A stretch of 56,809 bases of DNA. Source: Salinadaptatus halalkaliphilus (lineage in GTDB: Archaea > Halobacteriota > Halobacteria > Halobacteriales > Natrialbaceae). Below, piece after piece: positions 35,327 through 44,900 of the stretch. The stretch spans positions 1 to 56,809 of the forward strand of contig NZ_RBZW01000076.1 in assembly GCF_006543045.1 (NCBI RefSeq), given 5' to 3'. The notes under the pieces are model-generated. The model saw nothing but the letters and a program-made list of their open reading frames with translations, was not told where the DNA came from and made no database searches. A program made the position numbers and the translations under genes. How positions within the stretch are numbered: position 1 is the stretch's first letter; every line of letters starts with the position of its first letter.

Positions 35327-35755
35327 ATGAGCACTCAGGCGACGGAAGATCGTATCCTCCAGGTCTTAGAGGAGGACGCCCAGGCGTCCTACGCCGAGAT
35401 CGCCGAGCGAGCAGACGTCTCCAAACCGACGGTCCGAAAATATATCCGAAAGCTCGAGGACGAGGGTGTCATCGTCGGCTACTCGGCCGATATCGACCCC
35501 AAGAAGCTCTCGAGCCAGACCATCGCACTGGTCGGCATCGATGTCGCCAGCGAACGCTACGTCGAGGCCACCCAGGCGATCCAGGACATCGACGAGGTCG
35601 AAGCCCTCTACAGCTCGAGCGGCGATCACATGCTGATGGCCGAAGTTCGGGCCGAAGACGGCGACTCGCTGGGCGAAATTATCTCTACCGTATTGCTCGA
35701 GATCGACGGCGTGACGGCGGCCCACCCCTCGTTTCTGCAGGAACGTCTCAAGTAA
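35327..35755 (+). CDS. Lrp/AsnC-family transcriptional regulator
   Basis: A 142-aa regulator. The N-terminal winged helix is ILQVLEEDAQASYAEIAERA with recognition helix VSKPTVRKYIRKLEDEGVI. The C-terminal RAM ligand-binding domain carries IALVGIDVA and YSSSGDHMLMAEVRAED. Such proteins bind amino acids and act as octamers at multiple operator half-sites. It lies 563 bp after korB, and a CAAAAGATAT box about 28 nt upstream of the ATG supports the start. korAB is a possible target because its upstream region holds phased repeats, but that is inference. Confidence 0.9.
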   Translation: MSTQATEDRILQVLEEDAQASYAEIAERADVSKPTVRKYIRKLEDEGVIVGYSADIDPKKLSSQTIALVGIDVASERYVEATQAIQDIDEVEALYSSSGDHMLMAEVRAEDGDSLGEIISTVLLEIDGVTAAHPSFLQERLK

Positions 35756-35841
35756 CCGGCGTCTCTCGTTGCCTGTTCGCTCGCCGAGTTCGCGGCATTC
35801 GTCACACACGATCTTTTCACGGTCGCTCACGTATTCGGCTT

Positions 35842-36321
35842 ATGCCGACCTACGATCGCCAAACGACCGTTCGAGCGCCGCTCGAGGATGTCTGGCAGTT
35901 CCACGCCCACGTCTCCGGTCTCGAGGCACTGACGCCGGGCTGGCTCGGGTTGCGCGTCGAGTCGATTATGGGACCGGACGGTGAGAGCGATCCCGAGGTG
36001 CTCGCGGTCGGATCGGAGGTGGCGCTATCGATCCAGCCCTTCGGCGTCGGGCCGCGCCAGCACTGGACATCGGAGATTCGCGAGCGAAGACGGACGGACG
36101 GGACGGCCTACTTTCGAGACGAGATGGTCCACGGACCGTTCGATCGCTGGGTTCACACCCACTCGTTTTTCGCCGATGGGGACCGAACGATCCTCCGCGA
36201 CCACGTCGAGTACGAACTGCCGTTCGGTGCGCTCGGGCGGCTCGGGACACCGTTTTCGGGACCTGGATTCGAAGCCATGTTCCGCGAGCGTCACAAACGG
36301 ACGCGGGCCTTCCTCGAGTAG
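35842..36321 (+). CDS. SRPBCC-family ligand-binding protein
   Basis: A 159-aa START-like (SRPBCC) fold protein. It begins TTVRAPLEDVWQFHAHVSGL, has mid strands RQHWTSEIRERRRTDGTAYF and RDEMVHGPFDRWVHTHSFF, and ends in a long C-terminal helix (GFEAMFRERHKRTRAFLE) that closes the hydrophobic cavity. The family binds lipids, polyketides or cofactors, and the ligand cannot be guessed. It is a single gene between the Lrp regulator and NosL. Confidence 0.82.
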   Translation: MPTYDRQTTVRAPLEDVWQFHAHVSGLEALTPGWLGLRVESIMGPDGESDPEVLAVGSEVALSIQPFGVGPRQHWTSEIRERRRTDGTAYFRDEMVHGPFDRWVHTHSFFADGDRTILRDHVEYELPFGALGRLGTPFSGPGFEAMFRERHKRTRAFLE

Positions 36322-36406
36322 GTGTCGCCCCGACGGCGAGGCGTCGTTCGTGGCCGTTCGACGTTCGAACCAGGGTTGTTTTAGTCGCTCGACAGCTACT
36401 GCAACT

Positions 36407-37030
36407 ATGACGAATCGCGAGGGCCGGCTCGGACGACGACGACTGCTGGGGCTCCTCGGTGCAGGCGCGACCGTCGGCGCGGCCGGCTGTCTCGACGGGG
36501 ACGGGACCGACGGCGACGGTGATGAACAGCCCGACGACGGCGACGACGATGAACGCGAGGTCATCACGCTCGAACACCCGGGCGACGAACCGATCTTGTT
36601 TACCGACAGCCAGAACTGCCAAGTGTGCAATATGACGCCGACACACTACTCGGACTGGCAGAGCCAACTCGCACACGAAGGCGGGGAGGGCGTCGTCTTC
36701 TGTACACCCGGCTGTCTCGGCGCGTACTACGTCTCGCCGACGGATCACAACGGGCCCGACTCCGACATCGTCGGGGTCTGGACGACGGACTACGAGACGG
36801 GCGACCTGATCGACGCGACCGAAGCCTCGTTCGTGATCGTCACCGACGATACCACCGTCGACGATCCGATGGGCCTGAATCCACGTCCATTCGCCGACCA
36901 CGAGGCGGCCGTCTCCTTCGCCGAGTCCTGGGACCCTGAGGACCTGACCGAGGACGATATCGTCGACCTCGAGGAGATCGACTACGATATCGCTACGATC
37001 TACCGCGGTAATCGAATGCCGGTGGAGTGA
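36407..37030 (+). CDS. NosL-family copper-binding lipoprotein
   Basis: A 207-aa exported protein. GRRRLLGLLGAGATVGAAGC is a Tat signal with lipobox Cys, followed by an acidic spacer (DGDGTDGDGDEQPDDGDDD). The NosL domain has CQVCNM, the Met/Cys copper-binding motif, and later VFCTPGCLGAYYV and RGNRMPVE. NosL delivers copper to nitrous-oxide reductase, but NosL-like proteins occur in haloarchaea without nosZ and may serve other cupredoxins. No nos genes are nearby. A TTTTAG box about 28 nt upstream supports the ATG at 36407. Confidence 0.85.
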   Translation: MTNREGRLGRRRLLGLLGAGATVGAAGCLDGDGTDGDGDEQPDDGDDDEREVITLEHPGDEPILFTDSQNCQVCNMTPTHYSDWQSQLAHEGGEGVVFCTPGCLGAYYVSPTDHNGPDSDIVGVWTTDYETGDLIDATEASFVIVTDDTTVDDPMGLNPRPFADHEAAVSFAESWDPEDLTEDDIVDLEEIDYDIATIYRGNRMPVE

Positions 37031-37118
37031 TGACTTGCCGGTGGAGTGACGACTCGAACGTACACGTCACCGGAAGATACCAGAAATAGTATGTGTTCTC
37101 GAACGAAGGAAGCGTAGC

Positions 37119-38024
37119 GTGAGAGCTGTCGATCTCGAGGTGACGCCGGTCGCCGCGCTCGTGTTCGCCATCTTCGCAGCCAGTACTAGCGCGATTCTCG
37201 TTCGCTGGAGTGTGGCACCGAGTTCGGTCGCTGCGTTCTACCGGGTAGTGTTTACGACGGCGATCGTCGCACCGATCGCCCTGGTTCGCTATCGCGAGGA
37301 ATTTGGCCGGCTATCCTGGCGTGATCTGGGCGTTGCGATCGTCGCCGGAATCGCACTCGCGATTCACTTCGGCGCCTGGTTCGAGAGCCTGAATCACACG
37401 AGCGTCGCCGCGAGCGTCACGCTCGTCCAGAGTCAGCCGATCTTCGTCGCGCTCGGGGCTGCGCTCGTGCTCGGTGAACGGGTCTCGAGGGAGACCGTCG
37501 TCGGCATCGGCATCGCGATCGTCGGCGCCGCCGCGATGTCGCTGGGTGACGCCGGCCAAGCGCCGCTCTCCGACGCCACGATGTACGGAAACGCCCTGGC
37601 ACTCCTGGGCGCGATCACCGTCGCCGGCTACGTGCTTGCCGGCCGGTCGATCCGCCAGCGCGTCTCCCTGTTTCCCTACGTCACCGTCGTCTACACGGCC
37701 TGTGCGCTGACGCTGCTCGTCGTCGTTGGCGTCCAGGGCCACGACTACGTCGCGTATCCCGCTCGCGAGTGGCTGCTCTTTCTCGGCATGGCCATCGGCC
37801 CCGGCGTCTTCGGCCACACCGTCATCAACTGGGTGCTGAAACACCTCGAGTCAGTCGTCGTCAGCGTCGCCTGGCTGGGCGAACCCGTCGGCGCGACGAT
37901 CCTCGCGCTGGTCTTGCTCGCAGAGATCCCCGACGTGATCACCGTCGGCGGCGGACTCGTGGTGCTCGTGGGAATCTACGTCTCGACGATCGAACGTGAA
38001 CGCCGACAGGCCACGACAGACTGA
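37119..38024 (+). CDS. EamA/DMT-superfamily transporter
   Basis: A 301-aa ten-helix transporter with GTG start. It is a duplicated EamA protein: the first half ends in ASVTLVQSQPIFVALGAALV followed by LGERVSRETVVGIGIAIVGA, and the second half repeats SVVVSVAWLGEPVGATILA with an equivalent helix pair. Members export amino acids, nucleosides or other metabolites. It has no operon partner; the substrate is unknown. Confidence 0.85.
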   Translation: MRAVDLEVTPVAALVFAIFAASTSAILVRWSVAPSSVAAFYRVVFTTAIVAPIALVRYREEFGRLSWRDLGVAIVAGIALAIHFGAWFESLNHTSVAASVTLVQSQPIFVALGAALVLGERVSRETVVGIGIAIVGAAAMSLGDAGQAPLSDATMYGNALALLGAITVAGYVLAGRSIRQRVSLFPYVTVVYTACALTLLVVVGVQGHDYVAYPAREWLLFLGMAIGPGVFGHTVINWVLKHLESVVVSVAWLGEPVGATILALVLLAEIPDVITVGGGLVVLVGIYVSTIERERRQATTD

Positions 38025-38084
38025 CCGGTCGAGCGGTCGTGTCCTTCCGGAAGAATTTCACCACGTCCCGTCGTGTGCCCGCTC

Positions 38085-38654
38085 GTGAGCGACGCCGAGT
38101 ACACGCTCGAGGACGAACTCCTGGCTCGAGCGCGAATTCACGCCCGCGAAGTCGTCGATGACCACGGTCTCGAGATCGACCTCTCGAGCGTGGAGTGGGA
38201 CGTCTCGAAGCGAGCGACGCGTCGGGCCGGTGCCTGCCGGTGGGAAAGCGATCGGGAAGTCGCGACTATCGTCCTGACCAGACGAGCCTACGAGCGCTAC
38301 GAGTGGCCCGAGTTCGCCGCCGTCCTCAGACACGAACTGGTCCACGTCTGGCAGTTCCAGCGTTTCGGCGAGGCCGGTCACGGTCCGCAGTTCCGCGAGC
38401 AGGCCGAACTGCTGTCGGCACCGCGTCACTGCCCGACGTTCTCGGAGCCTCGGTACGTCCTCCGGTGTCTCGAGTCAGGCTGTGACTGGCGAGCCCAGCG
38501 CCATCAAGCCTCCGAGCCAGTCAAGACGCCGGAGCAGTACCGCTGTGGCGTCTGCAGTGGCGAATACGAGGTCGAGCACGTCGAGAGCGGCCGTACCTGG
38601 ACGACCGCTGGCGGGTTCGGCGGCGCGAAAGCGGCGCTTGGATCGCAGTGGTAG
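38085..38654 (+). CDS. SprT-like metalloprotease-fold protein
   Basis: A 189-aa protein from the GTG at 38085. AVLRHELVHVWQFQRFGEAGH holds the zinc HExxH motif and a downstream Glu/His region. The C-terminal zinc ribbon uses LRCLESGCDWR and YRCGVCSGEY. SprT/Spartan proteases cut DNA-protein crosslinks in eukaryotes; archaeal members are uncharacterised. A GTG at 38073 would add four residues. It is a single gene, 60 bp after the DMT transporter. Confidence 0.8.
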   Translation: MSDAEYTLEDELLARARIHAREVVDDHGLEIDLSSVEWDVSKRATRRAGACRWESDREVATIVLTRRAYERYEWPEFAAVLRHELVHVWQFQRFGEAGHGPQFREQAELLSAPRHCPTFSEPRYVLRCLESGCDWRAQRHQASEPVKTPEQYRCGVCSGEYEVEHVESGRTWTTAGGFGGAKAALGSQW

Positions 38655-38730
38655 CCGACCAACCAGGGTCACGTTCCGTCGACAGCCACACCGCGGAACA
38701 CTTATTCGGATTACGCCGTCTCTGTCTGCT

Positions 38731-39261
38731 ATGGGAATACTCGATCTGATGCTCGGTCGCGCCGACCAGGGGAAACAGGGGGTCGAGGGCCACTCCTACG
38801 CGCTGCCGAAGGATACCCACGCGTTCGTCTCGCCGGTCGCCGTTCGTCGGGATGAGATCGAGGCGATGCAAACGCTGCTCGAGGCCGAGGCCACCGAGCC
38901 GTACCTCGAAGAGCGGACCGACGAACTTCAGGACGCGTTCGATAGCGTCTTCGAGGATCATGATATCGATGCAACAGCGTTTGCAGAGCGAAAGCAACAC
39001 GTCCGCCGGCGAACCAAACCAGTAATCGAGAACTGGGACGAACAGGTACGAGCGGCAGTCGGCGTCGTCTACGTGACGCCCGACACGTACTCGACGCTTC
39101 GTTCGTTCGTCGAGATTTGTCGACGACGCGACGAAGACGAGGACGATCCGTTCGAACAGCCCGAATCGATCGCTGCTATGACACCGCTGCTCGGTCGACT
39201 CGAGGCCGCAACCGACGACCAGTACCGAGCGGTCGTCCATACGGACCTCCTCCCCGAGTGA
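38731..39261 (+). CDS. Conserved haloarchaeal protein, function unknown
   Basis: A 176-aa soluble acidic protein beginning MGILDLMLGRADQGKQGVEG and rich in Glu and Asp, with helices such as EAMQTLLEAEATEPYLEERT and DELQDAFDSVFEDHDID. It has no cysteine pair beyond one Cys, and no membrane segment or signal peptide. I do not recognise the family. The ATG at 38731 fits an acidic product, whereas the frame before it is basic. Confidence 0.6.
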   Translation: MGILDLMLGRADQGKQGVEGHSYALPKDTHAFVSPVAVRRDEIEAMQTLLEAEATEPYLEERTDELQDAFDSVFEDHDIDATAFAERKQHVRRRTKPVIENWDEQVRAAVGVVYVTPDTYSTLRSFVEICRRRDEDEDDPFEQPESIAAMTPLLGRLEAATDDQYRAVVHTDLLPE

Positions 39262-39689
39262 CCACGGCATCGGCGAGCGAGTCGAGCGTGTCCGGCGTGG
39301 CGAGATGTCGTATCGTAATTCGACATTAAATGGTGGGAACGAAACTACCCCGGCAGTCTCGATCATCGTGTCCAACCGTGGCCTCGAAACCGACAAGCTG
39401 GCACGGAGGAACGGCTCATACCGACTGCTGAAAGTCGTTACCGGCGAAACCGCAGGTGGGTTCACGGTCGCGCCGGTAAGTGATAGCAGCCCGTATCAAT
39501 AGCCCTTTTCGTCGGTACTGTGCGTAGCCGATGAAAGTAACAAACTGTTAGTAACGAGTAGGCATTGCGGGCAGTCTACGACACCGAACCTGACACTGTG
39601 GAATCCATAGCTGAGTAGCGTAACGATGGTGACTGTTGACGGATACCACGGATAACTCCGGACTGGGTGGCAACGCCATCCGTGAGAGC
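39262..39689. other. Intergenic region containing a diverged palindromic repeat
   Basis: No gene is supported. A 79-bp diverged relative of the palindromic repeat lies at 39418-39496. Short AT-rich blocks near 39312-39335 and 39535-39560 may be promoter elements for the downstream Tat-signal gene. Confidence 0.5.
39418..39496 (-). repeat. Diverged 79-bp copy of the palindromic repeat
   Basis: The plus strand starts ATACCGACTGCTGAAAG, continues TTACCGGCGAAACCGC, and ends GCCGGTAAGTGATAGC with terminal CCCGTAT. Aligned with copy 2 on the plus strand, ATAC, the G-A-CTG spacing, TTACCGGCG and AACCGC are kept, as is the closing CCGTAT. The centre is changed and three bases are missing. It is an older family member. 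Confidence 0.6.
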
Positions 39690-40184
39690 ATGACGACACG
39701 AAGAACTATGCTACGTGTAGCCGGGATCGTCGGCATTGGATCAATCGGGGGCGTCGGAACCGCGGCCGCGGGTAAAGACGGCAAGAGCGGACGAACCGAG
39801 AACAAAAAGAACGGACGAGACGGCCGCCGAAAGAAGGATTACCGACGGCGGAAAGCCGAGCCCGAGGAGAAAGCCGAGCCCGAAGGGGACAACAACGACC
39901 ACCGGAAAAAGAAGGGGCGCAAGAAAGACCGTCACAAAAAGAGGGGAGACAAAAAGAAAGGACGCAAAGGCCGCCACAAAAAGACGCAAAAGGAAGACGA
40001 GGACGAACAAGACGACGAGCAGACCCTCGGTGAACGGATCCAACAGCGTGTCGACGAGAGACTCGAGGAAGCCGAAGAACGCCGGGAAGAGGCCTTCGTC
40101 GAAGCTGGACTTCAAACCGAAGACGAGGAGAAAAGAGACGGTCAAAAGAAAAAGAAAGGGAAGAAGAAGTCCTCTCGGCGGTAA
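39690..40184 (+). CDS. Very basic Lys/Arg-rich protein with Tat-like signal
   Basis: A 164-aa protein. The start MTTRRTMLRVAGIVGIGSIG reads as a twin-arginine signal that ends near GTAAAG. The mature part is almost entirely charged: blocks such as RKKKGRKKDRHKKRGDKKKG and a C-terminal KKKKGKKKSSRR surround a Glu-rich helix (RVDERLEEAEERREEAF). A basic product is striking because haloarchaeal proteins are normally very acidic. It might bind acidic surface polymers or DNA outside the cell, or the frame might not be translated. A hydrophobic frame on the opposite strand is its mirror. I prefer the plus frame for its signal peptide. Confidence 0.5.
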   Translation: MTTRRTMLRVAGIVGIGSIGGVGTAAAGKDGKSGRTENKKNGRDGRRKKDYRRRKAEPEEKAEPEGDNNDHRKKKGRKKDRHKKRGDKKKGRKGRHKKTQKEDEDEQDDEQTLGERIQQRVDERLEEAEERREEAFVEAGLQTEDEEKRDGQKKKKGKKKSSRR

Positions 40185-40201
40185 CCCGTCCCCGATTCCG
40201 A

Positions 40202-40206
40202 TTTTT
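40202..40206 (+). terminator. T-run after the basic protein gene
   Basis: TTTTT lies 18 bp after the stop at 40184 and shortly before the palindromic repeat. Either or both could end transcription between the convergent genes. Confidence 0.3.
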
Positions 40207-40217
40207 CTCTCGGTATC

Positions 40218-40299
40218 ATACGGTTTACTGTACGTCATTGCCGGCCCAGCCGCGACCCGGGCGGCGGCTGGGCCGGTACATCGGTACAGTAATCCGTAT
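40218..40299 (+). repeat. 82-bp palindromic repeat, copy 3
   Basis: The element begins ATACGGTTTACTGTACG and ends GTACAGTAATCCGTAT, exactly 82 bp like copies 1 and 2. Both inner arms read CCGGCCCAGCCGC, so the hairpin is well paired here, whereas copy 1 has CGCACCCGC on both arms. Its last base is the first base of the acyl-CoA dehydrogenase stop codon (TCA, 40299-40301). It separates two convergent genes. Confidence 0.85.
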
Positions 40300-41543
40300 C
40301 AGTGACCGCCCGATTCCGCACCGGTGTTCGGGTTCCCGAACCGCGTTAGGGCCTCGAGTTCCTCCTCGGCGACGTCCTCGAAGGCAGCTCGCGCGATAAC
40401 ACGGCGGTGGACCTCGTCGGCGCCGTCGACGATCCGGAACTGGCGGACCGACTCGTAGAAGTCCGAGATCGGAAGGTCCTTGCCGATGCCGTTCGCGCCA
40501 CAACACTGTACCGCAAGATCGATCGCGTCCTGGGTCGCGTTCGCGGTGAATACCTTACACATCGAGACGGGAACTCGCGCTTGATCGCCGGCGGCGATGC
40601 GATCTGCAGCGTCTCGGATCGCCGTCCGAGCGACGTGCAGTTTGGTTTCGGCGTCGGCGATCCGGTGACGAAGCGACTGCTTGTCCGACAGCGTTGAATC
40701 GAATCCACGGCGTTCGCTCGTGTATGCTTTCGCGATCTCGAGCGAACGCTGTGCCATCCCCGAGTAGCGCATGCAGTGGGTGAGTCGGGCCGGTCCGAGT
40801 CGTTCCTGGGCGTGGGTAAATCCCCCGTTCAACTCGCCGAGCAGGTGCTCCTCGGGGACGCGAACGTTCTCGTAGCGGATTTCGGCGTGAGACGCGCCGC
40901 GGTTACCGCCACCCATATGCGGTACGTCACGCACGACGGTGACGCCGTCGGCGTCGGCCGGCACGAGAAAGAGCGAACACCCTTCGTAGGGATGGGCGTC
41001 CTGATCGGTCCGAGCGAGGACGATCAGGATATCCGCCTCGAGGCCCTGGGTGGTCCACCACTTGTGGCCGTCGATGACCCACTCGTCGCCGTCCCGTTCA
41101 GCGGTCGTCTGGATCATTTTCGGGTCCGAGCCGGCACCCTGCATCGGCTCGGTCATCGAGAATCCGGATTTGATCTCGCCAGCGACGAGTGGCTCCAGGT
41201 AGGTCTCCTTTTGGAGTTCATCACCGGCGAGTTCCAACAGGTGCATGTTCCCCTCGTCGGGAGCGTCGACACGCATCGCAACCTGGCCCAGGAGACTGCG
41301 ACCTGCCTCTTCGAACGCTGGCAGGGCGTCCCGGAAATCGAGGCCCATCCCGCCGTATTCCTCGGGAATCTGGGGTGCGTATACGTCGTACTCGCGGGCC
41401 GCCTCCCGAAGATCGGCGACCGTCCCGCTCGAGACGGCCATACCGCCCGCCCGCTCGCGCTCGAGGGGCAAGACGACCTCTTCCATCAAATCGTGAGCGC
41501 GGCTCGCAACCGCCCGTGCTTGTTCTGAGTCGGCATATCGCAT
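40299..41543 (-). CDS. Acyl-CoA dehydrogenase
   Basis: A 414-aa FAD enzyme of fatty-acid or branched-chain acyl-CoA oxidation. FSMTEPMQGAGSDPKMIQTT and GHKWWTTQGLEADILIVLAR are the FAD/substrate loops. ERLGPARLTHCMRYSGMAQR and the CCGANGIGKDLPISDFYESV stretch belong to the C-terminal helical domain. The residue at the usual catalytic Glu position cannot be read confidently by eye. The ATG at 41543 is chosen because the upstream residues are not family-like. A TTTATATCC-type AT-rich block about 65-80 nt upstream may be its promoter. It ends at a palindromic repeat. Confidence 0.88.
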   Translation of the reverse strand: MRYADSEQARAVASRAHDLMEEVVLPLERERAGGMAVSSGTVADLREAAREYDVYAPQIPEEYGGMGLDFRDALPAFEEAGRSLLGQVAMRVDAPDEGNMHLLELAGDELQKETYLEPLVAGEIKSGFSMTEPMQGAGSDPKMIQTTAERDGDEWVIDGHKWWTTQGLEADILIVLARTDQDAHPYEGCSLFLVPADADGVTVVRDVPHMGGGNRGASHAEIRYENVRVPEEHLLGELNGGFTHAQERLGPARLTHCMRYSGMAQRSLEIAKAYTSERRGFDSTLSDKQSLRHRIADAETKLHVARTAIRDAADRIAAGDQARVPVSMCKVFTANATQDAIDLAVQCCGANGIGKDLPISDFYESVRQFRIVDGADEVHRRVIARAAFEDVAEEELEALTRFGNPNTGAESGGH

Positions 41544-41900
41544 ACGAACGCTACAAACGTTGGCGACGTAAGCACAGTTGGGAACTCCCACCAGAGTGGA
41601 ACATGGTAAATATATTTATATCCGATTCCTGACGATATAAAACACCGCCGTATGCTGGGCACGGACGATGGGCTAGTAACAACGACACTCGTGAAACCAT
41701 CTAAATTCCATATAAGTATTCTATATTTGATGTTAGAGAAGGAGGAAATAAATATATTTCTAATAGATATGACCATTCAGAATGCTCTCGGTCCATCCAG
41801 GTGTGCTGGCTAAAATCGGCCATCTGCGAATCGCACCGGATTATCAGAGTTGGTAATCGGCACCTGAATTTTTTGAGGGGTGACTGTTTGGTTGAATCCA
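41544..41900. other. AT-rich divergent promoter region (acyl-CoA dehydrogenase / pil operon)
   Basis: Between the divergent starts, 41590-41790 contains several TATA-like words (TAAATATATTTATAT near 41606-41620, ATATAAG and TATATTT near 41713-41730, AAATATAT near 41750). By count, 41701-41760 is only about 23% G+C, far below its surroundings. I see no gene. The composition suggests promoters, nucleoid-protein binding or foreign DNA. The untranslated leader of the pil operon could exceed 100 nt. Confidence 0.55.
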
Positions 41901-44900
41901 ATGGCTATTGACGAGGCCGACCAGTCGGATGCCGGGGATTTTTCCGAGGGCACGGCAGCCGACGCAGCGTCGGAGGGCGATCATGACCCCCACGGCGGGA
42001 CGGACTCGAAGCCGTCCGTCAGCGTGGGTGAATATACGTGGGCAGATTTTATGGACGAATACGGACACGGCGAGGAGGTATCCGACCTATATGCTTCGAT
42101 ACCGGAACCCTCCGACCAGCTCGGACTCGACACCGACGAAGGCGAGGCCCCGAGAGTACCACGTGGCGACGACTGGCAGGGCGTAAATTTCGACCCTACC
42201 TCCTATCTCGGATTTCATCCTGACGACCTCGAGACGACCCTCGTGCCCGCCGCCGGTTCCGCCGCGAAGACACTCGAGGACCGATTTCTCGAGTACGCCG
42301 ATCCGGCGACGACGCCGGTAGTCAAAGACGTTTGGACGTGGGAACACTACAAGTGGGAGTACTACTACGACGAGGACGGCTCCCGACCGCGAGATAGCAA
42401 CGGCGAGGTCGTCCCCCACGACGGGGAAGACGCACTCGGATTCGATCCAGACACCATCGAAAACCAGCTGTCTGCTGCCGACGACGTGGCGATGGCACTG
42501 GACGAGGTCGTCGAGGACCGGACCGTCACCATTCAGGACGACTTCGACGAAGACGCGTTCTTTGCCAACGCCGACGGGACGACGACCGTCGCCAACCGCT
42601 ACGATCTCGAGAAAGCCGTTCCCGACGCGAAGAAAGTGCACTTCCGGGAGGTCGAGCGTTACTGGGTGAACAAACCCTACGCCTACGTCATCATTTTCCA
42701 TTCGGAGAAAGAAAACGAGAAGAAGTACTACGTCGTCGAACCGTATCTCAACGAGATCGAAACGGAGCTCAAGGAGTTTCTCTCCGGCAAACTTCGAACG
42801 GCGATCAAGTACTCCGAGGAGGGGATCAAACGGAAAGCCAAAGAGGACGGACGCCGATCGGTCATCGAAGACGAAACCAGGCGCCTGTTAAAACGGTATG
42901 ATCTCTTCGAGACGGTATCGGGAACGTCCAGCGGAGGGCTACTCGAATCGTTCAGATCGATCCTCGGCGCCGCCACCAGTGACGATGACGACGACGAGCC
43001 GGCCGATCTACAAGGAATCGAGGCCCGTCCCGAACCGATCATTCTGGCAGAAGACTCCGATACGTTGAACGAGTATCAGGTCGAGAAGCTGCTCTACCTG
43101 CTCAAACGGAACTTCATCGGCTACGAACGGATCGACGGCATCAAACACGACATCAACGTCGAGGACATCTCCTGTGACGGCTACAATTCGCCGGTTTTCG
43201 TCTATCACTCCGAGTACGAACAGATCATCTCGAACATCTACCACGGGAAGGACGAACTCGACGACTTCGTGGTCAAACTCGCACAACGATCCGGGAAGGG
43301 GATCAGCAAACGGCTCCCACAAGTCGACGCGACCCTGCCCGACGGCTCGCGTGCGCAGTTAACCCTCGGCAAGGAAGTTTCCGACCACGGGACGAACTAT
43401 ACGATCCGGCAGTTCAAGGACGTCCCGTTTACCCCGATCGATCTCATCAATTGGAACACGTTCAGCCTGGAGGAGATGGCCTTTCTCTGGCTCTGTATCG
43501 AGAACCACAAGAGCCTGATCTTCGCCGGCGGTACCGCGTCCGGGAAGACAACCTCGCTGAATGCCGTCTCGCTGTTTATCCCGAGCAACGCCAAGATCGT
43601 CTCCATCGAGGACACTCGCGAGGTCGAACTCCCCCAGCGCAACTGGATCGCAAGCGTCACTCGACCATCGTTCTCCGACGACGAACAGGGCGATGTCGAC
43701 GAGTTCGACCTACTCGAGGCCGCGCTCCGACAGCGCCCCGACTACATCGTGATGGGTGAGATCCGCGGTGAAGAAGGTCGAACCCTGTTCCAGGTCATGT
43801 CGACCGGCCACACCACCTACACCACGTTCCACGCCGACTCCGTCGACGAGGTTCTCAAGCGATTCACCACCGATCCGATCAACGTCTCGAAGACGATGTT
43901 CACCGCGCTGGATCTCGTCTCCATCCAGACCCAGACGCGAGTTCAGGGCTCGAAGGTCCGCCGAAACAAGTCCTTGACCGAGATCAACCACTACGAGGCC
44001 GAACACGACGAGATCAACGTCCAGGACGTCTATCAGTGGCAAGCCGAAACCGACGAGTTCCTCAAAATGGGGGACTCGAACACCTTAGAAGAGATCCGAT
44101 TCGACCGCGGATGGAACCGCGACAAACTCGAGGAAGAGCTCTTCAAGCGGGAAGTCATTCTCGCGTATCTCATCAAAAACGGACTCAACACCTACGCCGA
44201 AGTCGCCGCGACGGCCCAGGCCTTCATCAACGATCCCGAGACGATCCTCACGCTCATCGCCAACGGCCAACTCGAGGCGAGTCTCGAGGACCTCAGAGAG
44301 ATGGAAAGCGTCCTCATCGATGTCGATCCCGAAAAGGAAGCACTCGTTCCACGTCCCGATGCGACGACGGAAACGTACAATCTCTCGATGGACATCCTCG
44401 AACGAGCCGAAGAATCGCTATTCGACGAGTATCGCGGGAAGGTTCCAAGTGGTCTCGGGAGCGCACTCGGTGCCGTCGACGCCGACGACACCGTCGAAGT
44501 TGGTTCGGAAGACGGATCGGTGGATTTCGATGGGACGTTCGACGACGACGGCTGGGAGTTCGACGAAACGAGCACGTTCGGTGCCGACGGCGAGTCGACT
44601 GGCGACGAACCTGCCTGGCTCACCGACGACGAGCCGGCTGACTCGACCCCGGTGCCCGCCGACGCATCCACACAGGCAAGCGAGACGCAACCAGCCGCGG
44701 AAGTGACGACAGACGCGACGACGGCCGGTGAATCGACCAGCGGGGATCCACCCGAAGACGAGCCGATCGATGGACTGTTCGACGATATGGGCGACACCCT
44801 CGAGACGCTCGACGGCTCACGGCCTGTCGATACGTCGGGGTCGACATCTACGGACGGCGATTCGATGTTCCCGGACGGCAAACTCGAGACGGTGTTCGAT

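Noticed and set aside
39741-40238. Hydrophobic minus-strand frame opposite the basic protein.
   Set aside because: Lys-rich codons on the plus strand read as Phe/Leu on the minus, so it is a mirror; the plus frame has a Tat-like signal.
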